Shown here one piece after another: positions 1 through 6,070 of a stretch of 8,360 nt of DNA; the first letter of the stretch is position 1; each line of letters begins with the position of its first letter. The translations under genes and the position numbers were made by a program. The notes below the pieces were generated by a model. The model made no database searches. It saw only the letters and a list, made by a program, of their open reading frames with translations, and was not told the origin of the DNA. Source of the DNA: Planctomycetota bacterium (GTDB lineage Bacteria > Planctomycetota > Phycisphaerae > Phycisphaerales > UBA1924); contig JAEYTB010000217.1 in assembly GCA_023434205.1 (NCBI GenBank), positions 1 to 8,360 on the forward strand. Direction: 5' to 3'.

Positions 1-10
1 AGGGGACGCC

Positions 11-1879
11 ATGGCCCGGCTGCTGGTTCCCTTCCTGCTCCTGCTGCTGCTCGTGGGAGCTTCGGTCCTGAGCGACACGCCCTCGCCCCGCGCGGACTTC
101 ACGTTCATCAACCGCGGCGACGTCACCACGATGGACCTGGCGATCATGTCCTGGAAGCAGGACTTCCGGGTGGCGCGCCTGCTGTACGAGGGCCTCACCC
201 GACACGACCCGCTCTCTCAGGGCCACAACACCGTCCCCGGCGTCGCGGAGCGGTGGGACGTTTCGGACGACCAGAAGACCTACACGTTCCACCTGCGCTC
301 GGACGCCAAGTGGTCCAACGGCGCGCCGGTCGTCGCCGGCGACTTCGTCTACGCGTGGCGCCGCGTGATCCTACCCGACAACGCGGGCGACTACTCGCAG
401 ATCTTCACGTGCATCCGGGGCGTGGCCGAGTTCCAGGAGTTCCGCACCAGGCAGCTTTCCGAGTTCGCACGGCTCCGCGATCTCAAGGACCGGCGGGCGG
501 CGGCGCAGGAGTTCTGGAACGCCGCGCTGGCGAAGTGGGACGAACTGGTCGCGGTTAAGGCGCTGGACGACCGCACCCTCCGCGTCGAGCTGGTGCAGCC
601 CACGCCCTACTTCCTTGAGTTGACGGGCTTCGGCAGCTTCTACCCCGTCTACCCGCCGCTGACCCGCGCGCATGAATCGCTGGACCCCGACACCGGCCGC
701 GTGCGCACCGCCGCGGACTGGACCAAGCCCCCCAAGCTCATCTCCAACGGGCCGTTCACCCTGACCGTGTGGCGCTTCATGCGCGACATGCGGCTGGAGA
801 AGAACCCGCACTGGTGGAACGCCGCCACCGTCCATATCGACACCATCGCCATCCCCTCGGTGCAAGACCCCAACGCGCAGGTGATGGCCTTCCGCACCGG
901 CGCGGCGGACTGGGTCAGCGACGTCACGCCCGCGTACAGGGCGGACATGCTTGCCCAGAAGCAGGACTTCTACCGCGAGCACTGGGACGAGTACCAGTCG
1001 CTGAAGGCACAGCACGTAGACCCGATCGAGGTGGACCGCCGCCTGCCGCCCGACCCGCGCAAGAACATCCACTCCTTCCCCGCGTTCGGGACCTACTTCT
1101 ACAACTTCAACTGCCAGCCGCGCCTCTCCGATGGGCGGCCCAACCCCTTCCACGACCCGCGCGTGCGCCGCGCATTCTCGCTCGCGGTGAACAAGCAGTC
1201 GATCGTGGACAACGTCCGCCGCACCGGCGAGCCCGTGGCCTCCACGCTGATCCCTCCCGGCTCGATCGCGGGCTACAAGGCTCCCAAGGGGCTGGGCTAC
1301 GACCCCGCCGCGGCCCGCGCCCTGCTCGCCGAGGCCGGTTACCCCGGCGGCCAGGGATTCATCACCGTCGACATCCTGTTCAACAAGGACGCCGGGCACG
1401 ACACGATCGCGCAGGCCATCGCCAAGGACTGGCAGAAGAACCTCAACGTGCAGGTCTCCCTCTCGATGAAGGAGATCAAGGTCCTTCGCGACCAGCTCAA
1501 GAACGCGGACTACATCGTCTCCCGCGGCAGCTGGTTCGGCGACTACGGCTACCCCACCACCTTCCTCGACCTCTCTCGCACCGGCGACGGCAACAACGAC
1601 CGCAAGTACAGCAACCCCGCCTTCGACAAGCTCCTCGACGACGCGAAGGCCGCGCCGCCCGACCAGGCGATGCGGATCCTGGAGCGCGCCGAGCAGATGC
1701 TGGTCGAGGAAGAGCTGCCCATCCTGCCCATCTTTTTCTACGTGGACATCACGCTCTTTGACGCCAACAAGGTGACGGGCATCAGCAGCCATCCGCGCAA
1801 CAACCAGCACCTGTATCTCGTCGATGTGTTCGGCGACGGCAAGGGCCCCGACCTGCCGCGGATCATCCGGCCGGAGTAG
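11..1879 (+). CDS. Peptide/oligopeptide ABC transporter solute-binding protein (SBP family 5, OppA-like)
   Basis: This 622-residue protein looks like the extracytoplasmic binding subunit of a peptide-type ABC importer, which captures oligopeptides and delivers them to a membrane permease. An N-terminal hydrophobic stretch (about residues 3-20, leucine-rich) is a signal peptide or signal anchor; there is no lipobox cysteine, unlike many OppA lipoproteins. The family 5 signature lies at about 76-117, with PGVAERWDVSDD, YTFHLRSDAKWSNG and DFVYAWRR. A second typical block lies at 382-399 (DPRVRRAFSLAVNKQSIV). Charged helical inserts near 145-185 and 314-350 make it longer than the usual 520-550 residues. 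The ATG at 11 follows AGGGGA at 1-6 with 4 bases between, which supports this start. No permease or ATPase gene is visible downstream; upstream lies outside the window. The gene ends 8 bases before the stop of the convergent minus-strand gene. The family is clear; the ligand is inferred. Confidence 0.93.
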   Translation: MARLLVPFLLLLLLVGASVLSDTPSPRADFTFINRGDVTTMDLAIMSWKQDFRVARLLYEGLTRHDPLSQGHNTVPGVAERWDVSDDQKTYTFHLRSDAKWSNGAPVVAGDFVYAWRRVILPDNAGDYSQIFTCIRGVAEFQEFRTRQLSEFARLRDLKDRRAAAQEFWNAALAKWDELVAVKALDDRTLRVELVQPTPYFLELTGFGSFYPVYPPLTRAHESLDPDTGRVRTAADWTKPPKLISNGPFTLTVWRFMRDMRLEKNPHWWNAATVHIDTIAIPSVQDPNAQVMAFRTGAADWVSDVTPAYRADMLAQKQDFYREHWDEYQSLKAQHVDPIEVDRRLPPDPRKNIHSFPAFGTYFYNFNCQPRLSDGRPNPFHDPRVRRAFSLAVNKQSIVDNVRRTGEPVASTLIPPGSIAGYKAPKGLGYDPAAARALLAEAGYPGGQGFITVDILFNKDAGHDTIAQAIAKDWQKNLNVQVSLSMKEIKVLRDQLKNADYIVSRGSWFGDYGYPTTFLDLSRTGDGNNDRKYSNPAFDKLLDDAKAAPPDQAMRILERAEQMLVEEELPILPIFFYVDITLFDANKVTGISSHPRNNQHLYLVDVFGDGKGPDLPRIIRPE

Positions 1880-1884
1880 GCCGG
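1867..1884. other. Short GC hairpin across the convergent gene ends
   Basis: CCGGCC (1867-1872) and GGCCGG (1879-1884) form a perfect 6-bp stem with a 6-base loop containing most of the TAG stop of the plus-strand gene. No T-run follows on either strand. It sits in the 8-base gap between convergent genes and could be a weak bidirectional barrier, but a chance GC palindrome is equally possible. Confidence 0.25.
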
Positions 1885-1887
1885 CGG

Positions 1888-2493
1888 CTAGGGCGTCACC
1901 TGCCGCACGTAGGCCACGACAATGCCGATGAGGCAGAGCAGCGCCAGCGCGACGGACGCGTAGAACGTGGGCGCCGCGATCGCGAAGAAGTACCCGAGGC
2001 CCGAGAGGTACCCGGTCGGCGGGTTGTGATAGAGCGGCACGGTCGCGATCACCTGGCCGAGGCACTGGATGGTGAGCGGGATCACGAGCGCCGCCTTCGC
2101 CGCGGTCTTGCGCGGCCGCTGGGCGATGAGCACCGACGACACCAGCAGCACCCCCGCGAACACGCCCGGCGCGACCAGCAGCGCCCAGTCGAACACACCG
2201 CCCGCGCCCAGGATCGCAAACCCCGGAGCGTTGGCCAGCACCGAGCCGCCCGCGGCCCACGCGGGCACCCACAGGGGCACGCGCCGCTCCGCGAGCACCT
2301 CGGGCAACCGCCGCCAGCCGCCGCACTCGGGGCAGTGCGCGCCGGTGGGGAGCCCGCCCAAGTCGTAGCCGCAGCCCGCGCAGGTCAGCCCGGACGCCGT
2401 CAGCGGGAACCGTGCGAGCCCCGCGCGAGACCACCACCGCGCGAGCAGCACCAGCACGACGCAGTAGCACATCAGCAGGAGCAGCTCGAACAC
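1888..2493 (-). CDS. Zinc-ribbon multi-pass membrane protein of unknown function
   Basis: The product is 201 residues. A first hydrophobic helix (about 3-19) is followed by a four-cysteine zinc ribbon: C38-x2-C41 in the context CAGCGYDLGGLP, then C54-x2-C57 in HCPECGGW. After it come three or four further hydrophobic segments at about 77-97, 101-124, 133-153 and 166-196. The CGYDLxGL type of short ribbon next to membrane helices is a frequent planctomycete design with no assigned biochemical role known to me. The start is GTG at 2493: AGGGAG (2499-2504) lies 5 bases upstream and overlaps the TAG stop of the preceding GNAT-PLP gene (2503-2505), so translation is probably coupled. A later ATG at codon 8 lacks such a site. 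The coupling suggests it works with the upstream enzyme, for example as membrane anchor or partner, but this is inference. Confidence 0.82.
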   Translation of the reverse strand: MFELLLLMCYCVVLVLLARWWSRAGLARFPLTASGLTCAGCGYDLGGLPTGAHCPECGGWRRLPEVLAERRVPLWVPAWAAGGSVLANAPGFAILGAGGVFDWALLVAPGVFAGVLLVSSVLIAQRPRKTAAKAALVIPLTIQCLGQVIATVPLYHNPPTGYLSGLGYFFAIAAPTFYASVALALLCLIGIVVAYVRQVTP

Positions 2494-2498
2494 GGCGG

Positions 2499-2504
2499 CT
2501 CCCT
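2499..2504 (-). promoter_or_regulatory. Ribosome binding site embedded in the upstream stop codon
   Basis: AGGGAG on the minus strand, 5 bases before the GTG start at 2493, shares bases with the TAG stop codon (2503-2505) of the upstream gene. This decides the GTG start and points to translational coupling. Confidence 0.65.
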
Positions 2505-4209
2505 AGGAGGTCAGGGCTTCGCGCAGCACCGCCACAACCCGGGCGTTGGTGCGTTCGTCCTTGACCGACACCCGCACCCAGCAGCCCGCGAGCGCGGGGC
2601 TGATCGTGCCGCAGTCGCGGATGAACACGCCCTTCCCGCGGCAGCGCATCACCACCTCGTGCGCACTCGGCCCGCCCGAGGGCACGCGGCAGAGCACGCT
2701 GTTAATCACGCCCTCGAACACCTCCAGCCCCAGCCCGCACAGGCCCGACGCCAGCGCCGCCCGCAGCTCGTGCGTGCGCCGCCAGCACCCCGCGTAGTAG
2801 CCTTCGTCCTTCATCGCCGCCACCGCCGCGATCTGCGCGGGAAGGCTCACCGCCCACGGCGGGGTGAGCTTGCGCAGGCCCGCCATCAGCCCCGCCGGCC
2901 CGCAGAGGTACGCCGCCCGCACGCCGCTCAGCCCGTACACCTTTGACAGCGACTTGCAGACAACCATGTTCGCGCCCGCCGCGGCGAGCGTCTCGACCGA
3001 CTCGCGGGGCCCCGCGTACTCGCTGTAGGTTTCGTCGATCCACACCCTCGTCTCGCGCGGGACGGCGCGGAGCAGGGGCTCGAGCGCGGCGCGGGGAAGG
3101 TGCCTGCCGGTGGGGTTGTTGGGGTTGACCATGAGGACCATGTCGTACCCGCGGCTGATCGCCCTGGAGAGAGCCGCGGTATCCACGGTAAACCCCTCGT
3201 CCGGTGAGAGCGCGAATCGGTCAACCTGGGCGCCCACGACACTGCCGAGCACATGGGCGTACTCGCCGTACATGGGGTCCAGGATCAGCACACGCGAGGT
3301 GGCGTTCAACCAGGCACGCAGCGCGAGGAAGATGAGCGCCGATGAGCCGGCGCCCGGGACGATGCATGCTTCCGGCACGCCGCGGGCTCGCGCGATGGTC
3401 CTTACCAGGCCCTCGCAGCCCGTGGGGGGCGACGTGCGGACCATCCAGCCCACATCCTGCCGCAGCGCCGCGAGCACCGCGGGCGAGGGCTCGAACCAGG
3501 CGTCCAGCACGTCGGCGTTGACGATCGCGTCCCGTGCGTCCAGCCGGTCGAACTCGTCGCCGAGGGCCTGGAAGAACGCCCCGCCGTGGTCGCACGCGGC
3601 TGGTGGGGCCGCGGCCCTGGCACGGCGGGCGATCCGGGCCAGAGTCCGCTCCTCCGCGTCGGCGTAGGGCCGGCACGCCTGGTCGATCTCCTCCATGGTG
3701 GCCGTCATCAGCTCGTAGGTGACGGCGCCCGACTGCACCGTCCGCCCCAGCGATCGCAGGCCGATCTTGCGGTACATGTCGGCCACCTCGCGCCGGCCGA
3801 TGATGACAATCCGCCGCCCGGAGTGGGCCCGCACCCACTCGAACGCGCTGCGCATCAGCAGCACCGCGAGCGGCCCATGCCGCATCTCGGGAACGACCGT
3901 CAGGATCCTGATCTCGAACAGCCCGTCGTCGAAGTCAAAGGGCATCTCTTCGCGCGCGAAGTACTTGTCGATCGAGTACCGCCCGCCCCAAGGCGGCGTG
4001 ATGCTCACGAAGCCCGCCAGCGCGCCGTCGACTCGGGCGACGACGTACTCGTTGAACGCATCCAGCGCGTCCGTCAGGCGGCCCTCGGCGTTGGTCGCGT
4101 ACTGCCCCAGCTCCTGTGCGTACACACGGTGCCGGAGCGCGTAGACGGCCTCACGGTCCTCCGCGGTCGCCATCCGCACAAACATCGCGGGCGAAGTTGC
4201 GCTCGGCAT
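2503..4209 (-). CDS. Fusion of a GNAT-type acyltransferase and a fold-type I PLP aminotransferase (HisC-like)
   Basis: The 568-residue product has two enzyme domains. Residues about 8-172 resemble a GNAT fold, closest in style to N-acyl-amino-acid/autoinducer-synthase-like GNATs: RHRVYAQELGQY (26-37), FNEYVVARVDGALAGFV (52-68), then FEIRILTVVPEMRHGPLAV (98-116). Residues about 205-568 form a class I/II aminotransferase resembling histidinol-phosphate aminotransferase: PGAGSS (285-290), DPMYGEY (311-317), NPNNPTG (362-368), IDETYSEY (391-398), the PLP-binding lysine K423 in SKSLSKVYGLSGVR-like context (CKSLSKVYGLSGVR, 418-431) and a late WVRVSVK (544-550) with the likely carboxylate-binding arginine R546. 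All key PLP residues appear intact. It could transaminate or decarboxylate an amino acid and acylate the same or a related compound; the substrate is unknown. The ATG at 4209 is preceded by GGGGAAGAG. The next gene is probably co-translated. Both domains are secure; the joint function is inference. Confidence 0.9.
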   Translation of the reverse strand: MPSATSPAMFVRMATAEDREAVYALRHRVYAQELGQYATNAEGRLTDALDAFNEYVVARVDGALAGFVSITPPWGGRYSIDKYFAREEMPFDFDDGLFEIRILTVVPEMRHGPLAVLLMRSAFEWVRAHSGRRIVIIGRREVADMYRKIGLRSLGRTVQSGAVTYELMTATMEEIDQACRPYADAEERTLARIARRARAAAPPAACDHGGAFFQALGDEFDRLDARDAIVNADVLDAWFEPSPAVLAALRQDVGWMVRTSPPTGCEGLVRTIARARGVPEACIVPGAGSSALIFLALRAWLNATSRVLILDPMYGEYAHVLGSVVGAQVDRFALSPDEGFTVDTAALSRAISRGYDMVLMVNPNNPTGRHLPRAALEPLLRAVPRETRVWIDETYSEYAGPRESVETLAAAGANMVVCKSLSKVYGLSGVRAAYLCGPAGLMAGLRKLTPPWAVSLPAQIAAVAAMKDEGYYAGCWRRTHELRAALASGLCGLGLEVFEGVINSVLCRVPSGGPSAHEVVMRCRGKGVFIRDCGTISPALAGCWVRVSVKDERTNARVVAVLREALTS

Positions 4210-4222
4210 GACTCTTCCCCAG

Positions 4223-4242
4223 CACCCGGAGCGTTCCGGGTG
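4223..4242 (-). other. Perfect hairpin at the predicted 5' end of the GNAT-PLP mRNA
   Basis: CACCCGGA (4223-4230) and TCCGGGTG (4235-4242) make an 8-bp perfect stem with a 4-base loop. On the minus strand it lies between the candidate promoter (4250-4278) and the ATG at 4209, and would start within about one base of the predicted transcription start. No T-run follows, so it is not a normal intrinsic terminator for the zinc-ribbon gene upstream. An mRNA-stabilising 5' structure or an operator palindrome is possible. Confidence 0.5.
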
Positions 4243-4249
4243 TGAAGTA

Positions 4250-4278
4250 AGTGTATGCTAACCTGACGCGGACTTCAA
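4250..4278 (-). promoter_or_regulatory. Candidate sigma-70-type promoter for the GNAT-PLP gene
   Basis: On the minus strand, TTGAAG (4273-4278) as -35 and TACACT (4250-4255) as -10 are separated by exactly 17 bases; each matches 4 of 6 consensus positions. It is in the 85-base gap between the zinc-ribbon gene and the GNAT-PLP gene, which is locally richer in A/T than its surroundings. It implies the fusion gene can be transcribed separately from its upstream neighbour. Confidence 0.4.
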
Positions 4279-4294
4279 CCTCTTCCGGGGGGCC

Positions 4295-4960
4295 TCAACC
4301 GAGCTTGTTGCCGCAGCCGCCGCAGAACTTGGCGCCCGGCGCGGCCTCGACCCCACAGCCGGGGCAGAAGACCTTGGTCGCCAGCGGCTTGCCGCATTCG
4401 TTGCAGAACTTGCCGCCACTGGCCTTGGCCCCGCAGGAGGGGCAGTTCGCCGCGGCGGCCACCCCCCCGGGCGCACCAATATCAAACCCGCCCATGACCG
4501 TGCCCATGACGCGGCCGTCCACGTTGCGGGCCTCGCGCCAGATCTGCTCGGCCTGGCCGGTGGCCTGGGCGGCGTTCACTTCCTTGGCGAAGTCGGGGGC
4601 GCACTTGACGCACATGTTGCGGGCGCCGTTCCAGCTCACCTCCGGGCAGACCCACTTGCCGCATCGGGAGCACTGCTTGAAGACCTTCTTGGCCTCTTCC
4701 ACCGCAACGCGCAGGGCCTCGTCGCGGGCCTTGCCGCGCATCGAGTCCCGCATGTAGTCGGCCCCTTCCGCGGCGTTGTGCCCGAGGCTGCTGCCGAAGA
4801 TGCTGCCGGCGGCCCGCATAAAGCCGCTGGCCATGCCCAGCTTGTTCTCCTGGAACTTGGAGGTGTAGCCGCCGCCGCAGTGGTCGCAGAAGAACTCGAA
4901 CTGGTACCCGTTGTCGGTGGACTTGTCCTGGTAGTTGGACGTGAACTGGATCAGGCTCAT
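4295..4960 (-). CDS. Multi-zinc-ribbon protein with C-terminal double zinc ribbon
   Basis: The 221-residue soluble protein contains four cysteine clusters: C25-x2-C28 (FCDHCGG); C97-x2-C100 with C105, and C117-x2-C120; then a double zinc ribbon at C173/C176/C186/C189 (NCPSCGAKASGGKFCNECG) and C199/C202/C213/C216 (FCPGCG...KFCGGCG). Between the first two clusters lies a glycine/alanine-rich then helical stretch (about 43-95). No signal peptide or membrane helix is evident. The ATG at 4960 (MSLIQF) is chosen because AAAGGGAGA lies 7 bases upstream; the longer reading from 5029 would add 23 low-complexity residues without such a site. Double zinc ribbons usually bind nucleic acid or act as protein interaction modules, and are often found in proteins of unknown role. 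No catalytic domain is visible, so the function is unassigned. It follows the lipoprotein gene by 88 bases on the same strand. Confidence 0.85.
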   Translation of the reverse strand: MSLIQFTSNYQDKSTDNGYQFEFFCDHCGGGYTSKFQENKLGMASGFMRAAGSIFGSSLGHNAAEGADYMRDSMRGKARDEALRVAVEEAKKVFKQCSRCGKWVCPEVSWNGARNMCVKCAPDFAKEVNAAQATGQAEQIWREARNVDGRVMGTVMGGFDIGAPGGVAAAANCPSCGAKASGGKFCNECGKPLATKVFCPGCGVEAAPGAKFCGGCGNKLG

Positions 4961-4967
4961 CGGCGGC

Positions 4968-4976
4968 TCTCCCTTT
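4968..4976 (-). promoter_or_regulatory. Ribosome binding site deciding the zinc-ribbon start
   Basis: AAAGGGAGA on the minus strand lies 7 bases before the ATG at 4960. It is the best Shine-Dalgarno-like match around either possible start and rules in favour of the shorter 221-residue protein. Confidence 0.6.
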
Positions 4977-5048
4977 CGTGCGCGTGCGGGTACAAGGCCC
5001 ATTCTCTCAGGGCTGGGCCACGAGGGCAAGCGCAGCGGCGGGCAAGAC

Positions 5049-5237
5049 CTAACGCGTGCCCTGCCCGGGCGTGCGGCCCGGGGGCAGGGGGGGCGGGATC
5101 GTGCTCGCCGCGGGAGGGGGTGTGCCCTGCTGCTCGGCGGGCTTTCCGCCCTTGTCCGACTGGCGGCAGCCGGCGACGCACACGAGGGTGATGACGCCCA
5201 GGAACACCAGTGTGAGGAGAGCCTTGATCATGCCCAC
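5049..5237 (-). CDS. Small proline-rich lipoprotein
   Basis: This encodes 62 residues: a short basic N-terminus (MGMIK), a hydrophobic core (about 6-19) and the lipobox-like VAGC ending at C24, followed by a polar, proline-rich tail of about 38 residues (for example STIPPPLPPG) that looks disordered. It would be exported, lipidated at C24 and anchored to a membrane. The start is probably GTG at 5237, because AGGT (5243-5246) lies 5 bases upstream; ATG at 5231, two codons later, is the alternative and would not change the lipobox. It lies just downstream of a strong terminator (5267-5300) and 88 bases ahead of the zinc-ribbon gene. No enzymatic domain can be seen; a role as a small envelope lipoprotein is all that can be said. 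Confidence 0.68.
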   Translation of the reverse strand: MGMIKALLTLVFLGVITLVCVAGCRQSDKGGKPAEQQGTPPPAASTIPPPLPPGRTPGQGTR

Positions 5238-5266
5238 AGTCTACCTGACGCCCGCGTGCGCGGACC

Positions 5267-5300
5267 AAAAACAACCCCGCCCGGCGTAGGCCGGGCGGGG
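5267..5300 (-). terminator. Strong intrinsic terminator (minus strand)
   Basis: CCCCGCCCGGC (5275-5285) and GCCGGGCGGGG (5290-5300) form a perfect 11-bp GC stem with a 4-base loop. Read on the minus strand it is followed directly by TTGTTTTT (5274-5267), the classic U-tract. It separates the mraZ side from the lipoprotein gene, whose start is 30 bases further on. Confidence 0.88.
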
Positions 5301-5362
5301 CGTGGCAGCAGGGTGGATGGGAAGGTGGTGGTGGCCCCGCCGCCGGTGGTGGTCCCTGGTTG

Positions 5363-5394
5363 AAAAGCGCTCGCCCGGTGCGACGCGGGCGAGC
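5363..5394 (-). terminator. Probable intrinsic terminator downstream of mraZ
   Basis: GCTCGCCCG (5369-5377) pairs perfectly with CGGGCGAGC (5386-5394) across an 8-base loop. On the minus strand the stem is followed by GCTTTTCAA, so a short U-run starts two bases after it. It is the first of two tandem terminators after mraZ; the run of only four T makes it weaker than the one at 5267-5300. Confidence 0.55.
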
Positions 5395-5422
5395 ACGTGA
5401 GCCGCTGGGGTCCTCGCGTTGT

Positions 5423-5444
5423 GCGCCCGCGTCCTTGCGGGCGC
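5423..5444. repeat. Perfect 8-bp inverted repeat
   Basis: GCGCCCGC (5423-5430) and GCGGGCGC (5437-5444) are exact reverse complements with a 6-base loop. No T-run follows on either strand. In a minus-strand mraZ transcript it would form a stable stem about 100 bases after the stop codon. Confidence 0.5.
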
Positions 5445-5546
5445 CGGGGGTGTGACGCCCCGCGCGCTAGCGAATCCCTTCAGCCTCCCAACGGCTCCGA
5501 AACGCTCGATTTCAACCGCCCGCACCGGGTTCCCCCGATACAAGCC

Positions 5547-6008
5547 TCAGCGATCCTCGGGCTTACGCCCCTCTTCCAGCTTCCGCACCAGCCCCGGCAG
5601 CCCCTGGAAACGCTCGGCCAAACCGGCCGTCCACGCCTGCCTGTCCCAGACCTCCAGCCGCCGTCCCGAGCCGATCATGACCACCTCGCTGCCGATCCCC
5701 GTCAGGTCCAGGTGCAGACGCGGAATGTTGATCCGGCCCGCCGAATCCATCTCCAGCCGTTCCGTCAGACCGAAGAAGTTGGCCTCCAGCCCGGCCTCGT
5801 CCTCTCCCGGCGTGAGCGTCCCGCGCCCACGCTCGGCCAGCTCCTGGAACCGCGCCTCGGTGTACAGCATCAGCTTCCCGCCGCTCCACGGCACGCAGTA
5901 CCACGCCGTGCCGTCCCGCTCCGGCCGCAGCAGCGCCCGGTGCTTGGCAGGAATGGCCAGCCGCTGCTTGGCGTCGATGGTCAGCTCGGCATGTCCTGTG
6001 AAGATCAT
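5547..6008 (-). CDS. mraZ: Transcriptional regulator MraZ
   Basis: The 153-residue protein has the two tandem SpoVT/AbrB-like DNA-binding halves of MraZ and a near-typical length (about 140-150). First half: residues 5-24 with DAKQRLAIPAKHR (12-24). Second half: DSAGRINIP (88-96), then EVVMIGSGRRLEVWDRQAW (108-126), the family's VxLxG...xxELWD...W-like block. MraZ forms ring-shaped oligomers that bind phased repeats and, in studied bacteria, represses its own division/cell-wall operon. The ATG at 6008 is taken because family N-termini begin with a similar MF/I-x-G-x-x motif (here MIFTG); a GGGA lies 7 bases upstream. An upstream ATG at 6030 is out of frame. No rsmH (mraW) follows; two terminator-like hairpins do. 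Phased repeats in its promoter suggest autoregulation. The tail after 126 is charged and not conserved as far as I can tell. Confidence 0.95.
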   Translation of the reverse strand: MIFTGHAELTIDAKQRLAIPAKHRALLRPERDGTAWYCVPWSGGKLMLYTEARFQELAERGRGTLTPGEDEAGLEANFFGLTERLEMDSAGRINIPRLHLDLTGIGSEVVMIGSGRRLEVWDRQAWTAGLAERFQGLPGLVRKLEEGRKPEDR

Positions 6009-6070
6009 GCGGTTGTCCCATCGAGCTCATGACACCGGCTCCCACGCGTCGGGCGTCCTTGCCCGTCCAA

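Larger units (their letters stand above)
5238..5546 (-). other. 309-base gap between mraZ and the lipoprotein gene: structured, no convincing gene
   Basis: On the minus strand this gap holds, in order after the mraZ stop, a small hairpin (5526-5537, CGGG stem with a GGAA loop), complementary GGGG/CCCC tracts (5446-5460), a perfect 8-bp hairpin (5423-5444), a terminator-like hairpin (5363-5394), a C-rich, G-poor stretch (about 5301-5360) and a strong terminator (5267-5300). The 100-codon reading here starts with TTG, is rich in Arg/His/Ala as expected of GC-rich noncoding DNA and crosses both terminators, so I do not call it a gene. I do not recognise RNase P, SRP, tmRNA or 6S RNA signatures. 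Confidence 0.6.

Noticed and set aside
769..1761. 330-codon plus-strand open frame inside the solute-binding protein gene
   Set aside because: It is a +2-type shadow frame of the OppA-like gene; composition is Arg/Pro/His-rich and no domain is recognisable.
371..2470. Very long minus-strand open frame (699 codons) opposite the solute-binding protein gene
   Set aside because: It is antisense to a clear SBP family 5 gene, its translation is Arg/Gly/Val-rich without recognisable domains, and it also overlaps the real membrane protein gene in another frame. Long empty frames are expected in such GC-rich DNA.
2026..2946. 306-codon plus-strand open frame
   Set aside because: It runs antisense across two convincing minus-strand genes and translates to a low-complexity Arg/His/Pro-rich sequence.
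4223..4242. Hairpin read as a terminator for the zinc-ribbon gene
   Set aside because: No T-run follows it on the minus strand, and it lies downstream of a plausible promoter for the next gene.
4996..5019. GGCCCA/TGGGCC inverted repeat between the lipoprotein and zinc-ribbon genes
   Set aside because: Only 6 bp with a 12-base loop and no clear T-run; too weak to call a terminator.
5241..5543. 100-codon minus-strand frame after mraZ
   Set aside because: TTG start, no good ribosome binding site, arginine/histidine-rich translation, and it passes through two terminator hairpins.
6016..6044. Two TGGGA sites (minus strand) upstream of mraZ as E. coli-type MraZ boxes
   Set aside because: They are 24 bases apart, not phased at 10 bases, and lie within the predicted leader next to the start codon; the AAAGTGT repeats are far better candidates.
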